Assembly (NCBI GenBank): GCA_905480065.1
Contig: CAJQOV010000064.1
Span: 1 to 34,026 of the forward strand
Origin: an uncultured Gammaproteobacteria bacterium
GTDB lineage: Bacteria > Pseudomonadota > Gammaproteobacteria > UBA9214
Direction: 5' to 3'
DNA: 34,026 nt
The position numbers were made by a program, and so were the translations under genes. The notes under the pieces are model-generated. The model ran no database searches. It had not been told where the DNA came from and saw only the letters and a program-made list of their open reading frames with translations. Shown here piece by piece: positions 10,117-19,059 of the stretch; position 1 is the stretch's first letter; every line of letters starts with the position of its first letter.

Positions 10117-10782
10117 TCAGGCTGAAGAGCCGCCCGGGATGACGTACAGGAACACCGCAAAGAAGTGGGCTGCGCTCCCGGCCAGCACGAACAGGTGCCA
10201 GACAGAGTGGTGATATGCCAGTGTCTTCCAGAGATAGAAGATGACACCCAGCGAATAGAGCAGCCCGCCGATCAGCAGCAAGAACATGCCGCCGGGTGCA
10301 ACGCCGGTAATCATTGGCTCGATGGCAATCAGAATCAGCCAGCCGAGACCGAGATACAAAGCAACCGAAATGAACTTGTTACGTTGCCTGACGAGCAGTT
10401 CCATGAGCATGCCTGCGATGGCAACAGACCAGACCAGGCCGAACAGGGTCCAGCCCCAGCTGCCGCGTAGCGTGACCAGTGTAAACGGGGTATAGGTGCC
10501 GGCAATAAGCAGGAATATTGCCGCGTGATCCAGTCTTTGCAGAACCATTTTTAGACCGGGTTTTGTCACGCTGTGATAGAGCGTGGAGGTGGTGTAGAGG
10601 GCAATCAGTGTCAGGCCGTAAATAGTGGAGCTGACGATATGCCAGGCATCACCATATCTGCTCGAGTACGAGATGAGCACCGCGAGACCGATCACACTCA
10701 TCAGCAGGCCAACGCCGTGCGTTACGCCGTGCGCAATCTCTTCCTTGATGCTGTAGCCGTTGGTTGTGGTCCGGGCCTGCAT
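10117..10782 (-). CDS. Hemolysin III (PAQR/YqfA-like) family membrane protein
   Basis: IKEEIAHGVTHGVGLLMSVIGLAVL..., STLYHSVTKPGLKMVLQRLDHAAIFLLIAGTYTPFTL, and terminal HSVWHLFVLAGSAAHFFAV. Confidence 0.93.
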   Translation of the reverse strand: MQARTTTNGYSIKEEIAHGVTHGVGLLMSVIGLAVLISYSSRYGDAWHIVSSTIYGLTLIALYTTSTLYHSVTKPGLKMVLQRLDHAAIFLLIAGTYTPFTLVTLRGSWGWTLFGLVWSVAIAGMLMELLVRQRNKFISVALYLGLGWLILIAIEPMITGVAPGGMFLLLIGGLLYSLGVIFYLWKTLAYHHSVWHLFVLAGSAAHFFAVFLYVIPGGSSA

Positions 10783-11019
10783 GAATGTAATTGCTGCGAC
10801 TTACCCGTAGCGTCGAACAGAAATATACGCGCCTTCGCATCCAGCGCCTGTGCAGCTGAGCCGGTAGCGGCGGCCAGCGCGATTTGCGCGGCCATTACAG
10901 CCACATCCCCGGTAGTTCGAAGCGGATCCTGATAGTGTGGGGGGTGACGTTCGCCGTGCCGTTGCCGGTGTCGCTCAAGGCTTACCTCGTTGCTGTGCGC
11001 CTGAACTGCTGCACGACCA

Positions 11020-12711
11020 TCAGGGTTCATTTTCCATCACGATGTAGGCGGTCGGGCACTCGTGTGCGCACAGACCGCAACCCTTGCAATAGTCGTAATC
11101 AAACGCGTAGCCGGTGCCGTCACCCTCCGTAGCGCGCGTCTTCAGTACCGCTACATCCGGACACAGTGTCCAGCAATTGTCGCAGGTCATGCAGTTGCCG
11201 CAGGAGAGACAGCGTTGCCCCTCACCGACGACATCGCTCTTGTGCAGGCTGCCGGTAACTTCCGCCTCGGCGCTACGCTGGTCAACCGGTAGTACTGGTG
11301 CAGCCGGGCGCGGGTGATGTTCAAAATAGTTCAGGTTCAGCTGCTGCAGCGTCACCGGTTTGAGTTCGTAGGTTGCCGCATCGGTTTGCCTTTGCAGGTC
11401 ACGCACAATCGACAGGGCAGCCACACGGCCATCACCGATCGCGGCGCTGACCGAGCCGCGGTCACCGCGCGCATCACCGCCCGTGTAAACGCCCGGGTGC
11501 CCGGCGATCCGTCCCTGTGCATCGGCGGACAGGAACGCAGTGTTGCCCAGCAGCGACTCCAGACCTTCGGGATCCACCGTTTGGCCGATGGCCGGTATTA
11601 CCTGGTCTGCATATAACAGCGACTCGGTGCCTTCGAAGGAGACAAAATGTTTTGCGTGTGCGCTGTCGTGTGATTTTTTGCGATGCACCAGTTCCAGGCC
11701 GACCACCCGTTCGCCACGCAACACCAGGCGTTGAACGCCGCGGTGTTCATGGATGATGACGCCTTCTTCCAGCGCCTGTTCGATCTCGCGCGGTATGGCT
11801 GGCATCACATCTTCCTGTACGACGCCCTTGCGTGGCAGAGACTGGTGGGTAATCACGTGTACCTCGCGCACACCGGCATGGCGGATCACGCGCGCCAGGT
11901 CGATGGCTGTGTTGCCGCCACCGACAATGGCCACGCTCGACCACTCGGGTATCGAGCCAATGTCCACCCAGCGTTGCAGCAGGTCCAGTCCGATGTGCAG
12001 ATCCTGTGGCGTCGCGCCGCCGATATCCCAGGGCCGGCTGCGCTGTGTGCCGGGGCCCAGAAATACTGCAGCATATTCCGCCTGCAATTCGGCCAGTGAA
12101 AAGTCGCGTCCCAGGCGTTGTCCAGGCCGGAACTCGATCGCGGTTCCCAGCAGTCGTTCCAGTTCGGCTTCCAGTATCGTGTGCGGCAGGCGGTAGGGCG
12201 GCAGGGCACTGCGTAACAGCCCGCCGGCGACGGGCCGTGATTCATACAGGTGTACCTGGTAACCCTGCTGTGAAAGATGCCATGCCGCCGAGCAGCCGGC
12301 CGGTCCACTGCCGATGACAGCAACCCGGGTCGAGGCGGTTGCTGCGAATGGCGGCGGGTAGGCCCAGCCCTCCCGGATCGCATAATCACCCAGCCAGCGT
12401 TCCACGTGGTGAATGGCGATCGGTTGATCGTACTCGCCACGGTTGCAGGCGGTTTCGCAGGGATGATGACATACCCGTCCGGTCACAGCGGGTAACGGGT
12501 TGGCACGTACGATGCTCTCCCACGCCTCGCGGAAGCGTTCTTCCTCGACCAGCGCCAGCCAGTCCTGCGCATCCTCGCCGGCGGGGCAGACGGCATGACA
12601 CGGTGCCGCACGGTGCTGGTGGACTGGACGCTGTGTGCGCCAGCTGCCGGTGTGGTAGCGCAGCGAGGTACCCGGATGTGCGAATGCACCGCGCGTCAGT
12701 TTTATGCCCAC
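11020..12711 (-). CDS. GltD-like FAD/NAD(P)-dependent oxidoreductase fused to a C-terminal 2[4Fe-4S] ferredoxin (PorD-like) domain
   Basis: N-terminal Cys-rich domain (CHAVCPAGEDAQDWL, GRVCHHPCETACNRGEYDQPI), dinucleotide fold VAVIGSGPAGCSAAWHL, second fold VAIVGGGNTAIDLARV, C-terminal CLSCGNCMTCDNCWTLCPD and CKGCGLCAHECP. Confidence 0.92.
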   Translation of the reverse strand: MGIKLTRGAFAHPGTSLRYHTGSWRTQRPVHQHRAAPCHAVCPAGEDAQDWLALVEEERFREAWESIVRANPLPAVTGRVCHHPCETACNRGEYDQPIAIHHVERWLGDYAIREGWAYPPPFAATASTRVAVIGSGPAGCSAAWHLSQQGYQVHLYESRPVAGGLLRSALPPYRLPHTILEAELERLLGTAIEFRPGQRLGRDFSLAELQAEYAAVFLGPGTQRSRPWDIGGATPQDLHIGLDLLQRWVDIGSIPEWSSVAIVGGGNTAIDLARVIRHAGVREVHVITHQSLPRKGVVQEDVMPAIPREIEQALEEGVIIHEHRGVQRLVLRGERVVGLELVHRKKSHDSAHAKHFVSFEGTESLLYADQVIPAIGQTVDPEGLESLLGNTAFLSADAQGRIAGHPGVYTGGDARGDRGSVSAAIGDGRVAALSIVRDLQRQTDAATYELKPVTLQQLNLNYFEHHPRPAAPVLPVDQRSAEAEVTGSLHKSDVVGEGQRCLSCGNCMTCDNCWTLCPDVAVLKTRATEGDGTGYAFDYDYCKGCGLCAHECPTAYIVMENEP

Positions 12712-13718
12712 CGGATCCCTCCGCGGCTAACGGTGTCGGCACCTTCGCTGTCGCGACTGTCCGGGCGGGTGCCTTGCAACTGGTAGCTTTCGATATTGTG
12801 GTCCGCGAGCGCCTGCAGGTGCTCCAGCTCTTCGCGGGCTCGCTCGTCATCGGCAAACAGGTGTCGGAAGCGTTGCTGTAGCGCCAGGTAGTCCGTCACC
12901 GGACGCAGCTGGCGGATCGGCATGACGCCGGCCAGTCCGCCACGCTCCAGCTCGATGATCGGGAACAGGCCGGTCTGTACCGCCAGCCGCGCAACCTCGA
13001 TGCTGAGTGAGCCATCGTGACCCCAGCCCAGCGGGCAGGGCGTGTGTATGTGCAGGAAAGTGGGCCCGTCGATAGCCAGTGCACGCCGCACCTTCTTGCG
13101 GATGTCGGACGGGTAGGCCACCGAGGCTGTTGCGGCGTAGGGGATATGGTGTGCCGCGACAATCGAGACAATGTCTTTCTTCAGGTGCCGTTTACCCATG
13201 CGCATCTTGCCGGAGGGCGAGGTCGTGGTGGCGGCCGCGTGCGGCGTAGAGCCGGAACGCTGGATGCCGGTATTCATGTACGCCTCGTTATCGAAGCACA
13301 CGTACAGGACATTGTGTCCGCGTTCCAGCATGCCGGACAGTGCCTGGAAACCGATGTCGAAAGTGCCGCCATCACCGCCCATGGCGATCACGCGCGTGGC
13401 CTTGCCCTGGCGCTTCAGTGCGGCCTCCATGCCGGCGGCAACGGCAGCCGCGTTCTCGAACAGCGAGTGCATCCACGCCACGCGCCAGGCGGATTCCGGC
13501 CAGGCCGTGGTGAATACTTCAAGGCAGCCGGTGGCATTGGCATACATCACGTCCGGTCCGGCGGCCTCGGTCACCAGTCGTGCACCCAGTGCCTCGCCGC
13601 AGCCAAGGCAGGCACGGTGTCCGGATTCGAGTCCGGAGAAGCGCGGCTGGTGCTTGCGTAAATCGCGCGTGTTAACTGTATCCGGCAGATCTTCCATGTC
13701 GTGCTCCTGTTTGCTCAT
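12702..13718 (-). CDS. porB: Pyruvate/2-oxoacid:ferredoxin oxidoreductase beta subunit
   Basis: HRACLGCGEALGARLV, TGCLEVFTTAWPESAWRVAWMHSLFENAAAVAAGMEAALKRQG, GGDGGTFDIGFQALSGMLERGHNVLYVCFDNEAYMNTGIQRSG (TPP-binding). Confidence 0.92.
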   Translation of the reverse strand: MSKQEHDMEDLPDTVNTRDLRKHQPRFSGLESGHRACLGCGEALGARLVTEAAGPDVMYANATGCLEVFTTAWPESAWRVAWMHSLFENAAAVAAGMEAALKRQGKATRVIAMGGDGGTFDIGFQALSGMLERGHNVLYVCFDNEAYMNTGIQRSGSTPHAAATTTSPSGKMRMGKRHLKKDIVSIVAAHHIPYAATASVAYPSDIRKKVRRALAIDGPTFLHIHTPCPLGWGHDGSLSIEVARLAVQTGLFPIIELERGGLAGVMPIRQLRPVTDYLALQQRFRHLFADDERAREELEHLQALADHNIESYQLQGTRPDSRDSEGADTVSRGGIRWA

Positions 13719-14884
13719 GCGCTGGCCGGCAGTCGATCCGGCTCCAGGTCGATGATCGCGTACGGCAGCCCGTCGCCGTTACGCAGCGCCGTGTGCAGGC
13801 GCGGATAGATGCTGAGTGGTATGTCACGCCCACCGAGGCCGACGCTGAAATTGTGTACCCGCGGCGCGGATTCCATGCCGCTGAATGCCGCACGTACCTC
13901 GTTGCCGACGATGCCGCCGCTCCCCGGCGACAGCGCGCGTTCCAGAACCACCAGGTCGGTAAGTCCGCGGCAGGCCTGTTGCAGTGCGGCGATCGGAAAC
14001 GGCCGGAAACAGCGCAGCGTGATGAGGCAGGTGGCCGGTTCGTCGGGATATTGCTCCATGGCGGCCTCGAGCGTGCCGGCCACCGAGCCCAGCGTCAGGA
14101 TGCCGATGCGGGCATCGTCCGGACCGCTGCGCTGCAGCAGGGGATACTGGGGACGGCCGCTGATGGATTGCCACGAGTGGGCGGCCTGTTCGATTACGTC
14201 CATGGATTCAACCAGGGCTGTGTGGTGACTGTAGCGCGCCTCGGTGTAGAAGTCGGGTGAAACCAGCGTGCCGATGCTAATCGGGTTGTTCGGGTCGAGT
14301 CGGCGCTCGAAGCGGAATGGCGGTAGCATGTTGTCGACCTGTTGCTGTGTCGGCAGATCGATGACCTCCAGGGTATGCGTCAATGTGAAGCCGTCCACGC
14401 AGACCATTACCGGCAGCTCGCATAGTTCCGAGATGCGGTAGGCCTGGATGGTGGTGTCCACCGCTTCCTGGTTATTGGCACAGTACAGCTGAATCCAGCC
14501 GGCATCGCGTACCGCCATCGAGTCCTGCTGGTCGTTCCAGATCGAGAGTGGGCCCGATAGCGCACGATTGGCGCAGGTCAGCACCATCGGGATGCGCAGG
14601 CCGGCGATATTGAACAGCACTTCCGCCATTAGCAGGATGCCCTGTGAAGAACTGGCAGTGTAGGCGCGTGAGCCGGCAGCTACCGCACCCAGCACCACCG
14701 ATGCGGCGGAAAATTCGCTCTCCACGCTGACCAGTTCACAATCCAGCACGCCGTCGGCAACCAGTTTCGACAGGTTCTCCACGATGTGGGTCTGTGGCGT
14801 GATGGGGTAGGCCGCAATCACCTGTGGCCGGCACAGCGCCACGGTGCGTGCCAGTGCCTGTGATCCTTCAAGCGCGTGTAACAA
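13715..14884 (-). CDS. porA: Pyruvate/2-oxoacid:ferredoxin oxidoreductase alpha subunit (probable TTG start)
   Basis: LEGSQALARTVALCRPQVIAAYPITPQTHIVENLSKLVADG..., SVESEFSAASVVLGAVAAGSRAYTASSSQGILLMAEVLFNIAGLRIPMVLTCANRA. TTG at 14884 is preceded on the minus strand by AGGAGGAACCCC; the track ORF extends to 14911. Confidence 0.9.
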   Translation of the reverse strand: MLHALEGSQALARTVALCRPQVIAAYPITPQTHIVENLSKLVADGVLDCELVSVESEFSAASVVLGAVAAGSRAYTASSSQGILLMAEVLFNIAGLRIPMVLTCANRALSGPLSIWNDQQDSMAVRDAGWIQLYCANNQEAVDTTIQAYRISELCELPVMVCVDGFTLTHTLEVIDLPTQQQVDNMLPPFRFERRLDPNNPISIGTLVSPDFYTEARYSHHTALVESMDVIEQAAHSWQSISGRPQYPLLQRSGPDDARIGILTLGSVAGTLEAAMEQYPDEPATCLITLRCFRPFPIAALQQACRGLTDLVVLERALSPGSGGIVGNEVRAAFSGMESAPRVHNFSVGLGGRDIPLSIYPRLHTALRNGDGLPYAIIDLEPDRLPASA

Positions 14885-15443
14885 GGGGTTCCTCCTGCCA
14901 TGCGCCGGCATTTACCCGTGCCGCCGCCTGTTCAATCAACCTGGTGTTGCGTTCCAGCACATCGCCGTGAAACCGTCCGGCCAGTGCGTTGATCAGCGCT
15001 GTTTGCGGCAACAGTCCGGTCAAGGCCAGGAACGCAGACAGTAACGCGGTATTCGGCACCGGCCTGCCGAGAATATCGATAGCCAGCCGGGTCGCCGGCA
15101 AGGCGACCACCGTGCAGCCGAGTTGCTCGCCCAGCCGGGTCTCATCGCGCGTGGAATTGACCAGGATGGCGCCGCCACTCTGCAGTCCGGCGCTGATATC
15201 CGGCAGCTGCAGCAGGTTATCATCTTGCACGATCAGGTAGGCGGGGTGGAGTACCTGGCAGCGGCGCCGGATCGGACGATCGGCGATGCGGACAAACGCG
15301 GTAACCGGAGCGCCGCGCCGTTCGGCGCCGAAATTCGGGAACGCCTGTACATGACGGCCAACCTCGAAGGCTGCCGTCGCGAGCAGGTAAGCTGCGACCA
15401 CGTTGCCCTGGCCGCCGCGACCGTGAATGCGGATTTCTATCAT
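14868..15443 (-). CDS. porG: Pyruvate/2-oxoacid:ferredoxin oxidoreductase gamma subunit
   Basis: MIEIRIHGRGGQGNVVAAYLLATAAFEVGRHVQAFPNFGAERRGAPVTAFVRIADRPIRRRCQVLHPAYLIVQDDNLL. Confidence 0.93.
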   Translation of the reverse strand: MIEIRIHGRGGQGNVVAAYLLATAAFEVGRHVQAFPNFGAERRGAPVTAFVRIADRPIRRRCQVLHPAYLIVQDDNLLQLPDISAGLQSGGAILVNSTRDETRLGEQLGCTVVALPATRLAIDILGRPVPNTALLSAFLALTGLLPQTALINALAGRFHGDVLERNTRLIEQAAARVNAGAWQEEPLVTRA

Positions 15444-15658
15444 TGGTCGTTTCGCTGTGTATCTGGCAATTACTGGTTGGATAGTAGCGTAAATCGCAAG
15501 TGTATTGTTGCTCCTGCTTGCTCCCGCTCACTGCGTGAGTAGGCTGGGGTATGGGTGACGACAGTTCCTGCTCCCGGACAAATGAAAGCATCGTGATAAT
15601 ACTGCGGACAGGACCAGTTGTTAACCTGAGGTAAGTAGCCGGGCCGGTTCGCATTTGC

Positions 15659-18082
15659 CTAGTTTGTAATGGCCGGCTCGCGCATTCTTTCCTGTTCGAT
15701 CTCCAGTACCACCCTGGTCATCTTCAGCACGCTGTCGGGGTTGAGCGAAATCGACTCGATGCCCTGTTCCACCAGCCAGCGGGTAATCTCCGGAAAATCC
15801 GAGGGCGCCTGTCCGCAGATGCCGACATACTTGCCCTGTTTGCGGCATGCCTTGATCGCCATTTCCATCAGTGCGAGTACGGCCGGGTCGCGTTCATCAT
15901 AGTCGCTCAGGATGCCGGAATCGCGGTCCACGCCAAGGGTCAGCTGGGTCAGGTCATTGGAGCCGATCGAAAAGCCGTCGCATAGCTCAAGAAACTGGCG
16001 CGCCATCACGACGTTTGCAGGTATCTCGCACATTAGCTTGATTTTCAGACCGTTTTCTCCGCGCCGCAGGCCCTCCCTTGCCATCAGCGTCAGTACCCGT
16101 TGCACCTCCTCCACGGTGCGGGCAAACGGAATCATCAACTCGAGGTTGTCCAGTCCCATGTCGTTGCGCACCCTGCACATGGCGGCGCACTCCAGTGCGA
16201 AACACTCGGCAAAGGCGGTGGAGTAATAGCGCGATGCGCCCCGGAAGCCGAGCATCGGGTTTTCCTCGATCGGTTCAAACTCGCGGCCGCCGAGCAAGGC
16301 GGCGTATTCATTGGATTTGAAATCGCTCATGCGGACGGTAACCGGTTTCGGATAGAACGCGGCGGCAATCGTGCCGACACCCTCGGCGAGTCGCTCGATA
16401 TAGAAATCACGCGGACTGGCGTAGCCGGCCATGCGTGTGTCGATCCCGGCACGCACGTCCTCCGCCAGCGCATCGTATTCAAGCAATGCACGCGGGTGGA
16501 TGCCAATGCTGTTGTTGATGATAAATTCGAGCCGCGCCAGGCCAACGCCATCATTCGGCAGGGCGGAGAATTCCAGTGCCTGCGCCGGGTTGCCGACGAT
16601 CAGCATGATGCTGGTCTGCGGACGTTCCAGTCCCTTCAGGTTGACCCGTTGGCTGCTGTACGGCAACGTGCCTTCATAAACAAAGCCGGTATCGCCCTCC
16701 ACGCACGAAACGGTGACTTGCTGGTCATCCTTGATGGTCTGGGTAGCGTCACCGGCGCCGACCACGGCCGGGATACCCAGTTCGCGCGCCACGATCGCGG
16801 CGTGACACACACGTCCGCCGCGATTGGTGACAATGGCGCTGGCAATCTTCATCACCGGCTCCCAGTCCGGGTCGGTGATATCGGTAACCAGCACCTCGCC
16901 GGGTTGCAGATCATGCATGTGTGCGGCCTCGAGGATGATGCGGGCCTTGCCCGCGCCGACCTTCGCACCCACTGCCTTGCCCCGTGCCAGCACTGTGCCG
17001 CGTTGACCGAGCGTGAAGATTTCCTGAAAGGCGTCGGTGCGAATCGAATGCACGGTTTCCGGCCGCGCCTGCACAATGAACAGCTCGCCGCTTTCCCCGT
17101 CCCTGGCCCATTCAATATCCATCGGGCGCAGCTTGCCGGCCTTGTCAGAGTAATGTTTCTCGATTGCCACGGCGTAGCGGGCCAGTTGCAGTATCTCGTC
17201 ATCGCTGATCGCAAAGCGCTGCCGTTCAGCCTCGCGGACCGGCACATTGCGCGTGGCTGCGGCCGTAACCGGATCCTTGCTGTAGATCATCTTGATGGCC
17301 TTCTCGCCGAGCTGCCGGCGAATGATCGGGCGGAAGCCGGTTTGCAGCGTACGCTTGTAGACCAGAAATTCGTCCGGGTTGACGGTGCCCTGCACGACGT
17401 TCTCCCCGAGCCCGTACGCCGCCGTGATCATCACCACGTCGCGGAAGCCGCTCTCGGTGTCCAGTGTGAACATGACCCCGGAGGCGCCGAGGTCGGAACG
17501 GACCATCTTCTGTACCCCGATCGACAGCGCAATGCTCATGTGATCGAAGCCCTTGTCGACGCGGTAGTGTATGGCGCGATCGGTAAACAGGGAGGCCAGT
17601 ACCCGCCTGCAGGTGCGCAACAGCTGTTCGACGCCGCGGATATTCAGATAGGTTTCCTGCTGGCCCGCGAAAGATGCATCCGGCAGGTCTTCGGCGGTGG
17701 CAGAGCTGCGCACCGCGACGTCAGGCTCACTGCCGTATTCCTTTGCCAGTTCCAGATAGGCGTCACCGATTTCCTCCGCCAGTTGCGGGGGAAGTTCGCC
17801 ATCCACCATCCAGCCGCGGATCCGGGCGCCGGTACTGGCCAGCGCGGCAACATCGTCAACATCGAGCGCTGCCAGCGCAGAGGCGATACGTTCTTCCAGG
17901 TGGTTGTAGGTCAGGTAGTCGCGGTAGGCCTGTGCGGACGTGGCAAAGCCGTTTGGCACCTTGACACCCTGGCTGGAGAGCGAGCGGTACATCTCACCCA
18001 GGGACGCATTCTTGCCACCTACCTTTGGGATATCGCCGATGCCGAGTTCGCAAAAACGACGAATAAAGGTAAATGACCGCAT
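15659..18082 (-). CDS. ppsA: Phosphoenolpyruvate synthase (pyruvate, water dikinase)
   Basis: 807 aa; VGGKNASLGEM, EYGSEPDVAVRSSATAEDLPDASFAGQQETYLNIRG, VTNRGGRVCHAAIVARELGIPAVVGAG (catalytic His), GSNDLTQLTLGVDRDSG, GICGQAPSD. Confidence 0.97.
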   Translation of the reverse strand: MRSFTFIRRFCELGIGDIPKVGGKNASLGEMYRSLSSQGVKVPNGFATSAQAYRDYLTYNHLEERIASALAALDVDDVAALASTGARIRGWMVDGELPPQLAEEIGDAYLELAKEYGSEPDVAVRSSATAEDLPDASFAGQQETYLNIRGVEQLLRTCRRVLASLFTDRAIHYRVDKGFDHMSIALSIGVQKMVRSDLGASGVMFTLDTESGFRDVVMITAAYGLGENVVQGTVNPDEFLVYKRTLQTGFRPIIRRQLGEKAIKMIYSKDPVTAAATRNVPVREAERQRFAISDDEILQLARYAVAIEKHYSDKAGKLRPMDIEWARDGESGELFIVQARPETVHSIRTDAFQEIFTLGQRGTVLARGKAVGAKVGAGKARIILEAAHMHDLQPGEVLVTDITDPDWEPVMKIASAIVTNRGGRVCHAAIVARELGIPAVVGAGDATQTIKDDQQVTVSCVEGDTGFVYEGTLPYSSQRVNLKGLERPQTSIMLIVGNPAQALEFSALPNDGVGLARLEFIINNSIGIHPRALLEYDALAEDVRAGIDTRMAGYASPRDFYIERLAEGVGTIAAAFYPKPVTVRMSDFKSNEYAALLGGREFEPIEENPMLGFRGASRYYSTAFAECFALECAAMCRVRNDMGLDNLELMIPFARTVEEVQRVLTLMAREGLRRGENGLKIKLMCEIPANVVMARQFLELCDGFSIGSNDLTQLTLGVDRDSGILSDYDERDPAVLALMEMAIKACRKQGKYVGICGQAPSDFPEITRWLVEQGIESISLNPDSVLKMTRVVLEIEQERMREPAITN

Positions 18083-18172
18083 CAGGTGTGCCTCTGTGAT
18101 CGTTATGCAGGATGTGGCATTTCGCCCATCGAATTACTCCATCCTGTTTGCCATATGCAGTGGCATAGCATA

Positions 18173-18186
18173 TTGACGTCCATCAA
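18173..18186. promoter_or_regulatory. FNR/Anr/Dnr-like binding site upstream of ppsA
   Basis: TTGACGTCCATCAA (reverse complement TTGATGGACGTCAA) fits TTGAT-N4-(A/G)TCAA; about 97 bp upstream of the ppsA start codon. Confidence 0.6.
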
Positions 18187-18394
18187 TTAATCAGGAATTG
18201 GTCCGGCAGTTTGCAAGGCACGCATATATGCCAAGCATAGTTTGTGCGCGGCTTGTGCGTAACAGACTGCGGTGCCTGACCGGATAATTTATTGTCAGGA
18301 GCGAGAAAACTGAACAAACCATCAGGCTACTGCCAGCTTGCGGCAATAGCCGGCCGACTGCACAAAACAGTCATTTTGTAACAGGGGGTGGTAA

Positions 18395-18610
18395 TTGCAA
18401 CCGGGAATGATTGGTCCGGGGCATCAGGCAGCCAGTATGGTGCAGCGAATGATGGGTGCCGGTCACGCTTGCGTGGTGTTCGATCAAAACCCGGCTGCAG
18501 CGCAGGACCTGGCGGGCAAGGGAGCCAGAGGTTATAGCGGACTTGACGAATTTACCGCTGCTCCCGACAAGCCGCGGGTGCTGGATCTGGCGGCAGAGGC
18601 GGGGTCGTCT
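18395..18610 (+). pseudogene. gnd: N-terminal remnant of decarboxylating 6-phosphogluconate dehydrogenase
   Basis: MQPGMIGPGHQAASMVQRMMGAGHACVVFDQNPAAAQDLAGKGARGYSGLDEFTAAPDKPRV resembles the 6PGDH N-terminus (MIGLGRMGANMVRRLxxxGHECVVFDxNPxAVxxLxxxGAxGAxSLxEFVAxLxKPRAVW). GxGxMG is degraded; similarity appears to shift frame near 18580 and then ends. Confidence 0.75.
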
Positions 18611-18695
18611 GATTCCTGGCCCGGTTATCGCCGGCACCATCCGGGTACGCCAGCAGGGTACATGTTCCCGTTACCAGCAAGACCGGTTTCTTGAT

Positions 18696-19040
18696 TCAGC
18701 CAACCAGGATTTTCAGTCGATCCATCGATTCGGGCGAGATGTCGATTATGTAGAACCCGGTCCAGAACCAGGTCTGATCGCTGTTTGAATGAGACCACAG
18801 GCTTTCTACGCCGAGTTCGATGGTTTCCGGTGCGGTCGGATCGCCGCAAACCAGCCTCAGCTGAAAGACACTGTTTTCCTCGATGGGGGTCATGCCCGTC
18901 ACCATGATGCCCTGCTCGTTGTAATTGACCAGCCGGCCCAGGTCACGACCGGTGTGCTGGTCACTAACGTGTACGTCGCACGTCACCTCGATCCGTTCCC
19001 GGCTGCGCATGTCCTGAAAAGCTGCTTCTAGATCGCTCAT
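18696..19040 (-). CDS. PilZ-domain-like protein
   Basis: RSRERIEVTCDVHVSDQHTGRDLGRLVNYNEQGIMVTGMTPIEENSVFQLRLV; RxxxR and an N-x(3)-G-like motif as in PilZ domains. Start at 19040 (MSDLEAAFQD). Confidence 0.75.
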   Translation of the reverse strand: MSDLEAAFQDMRSRERIEVTCDVHVSDQHTGRDLGRLVNYNEQGIMVTGMTPIEENSVFQLRLVCGDPTAPETIELGVESLWSHSNSDQTWFWTGFYIIDISPESMDRLKILVG

Positions 19041-19059
19041 TTGTATGTACTCCGGATTT

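Noticed and set aside
16100-18076. 658-aa plus-strand ORF opposite ppsA
   Set aside because: Entirely antisense to a clear full-length ppsA; composition fits a shadow ORF in GC-rich sequence.
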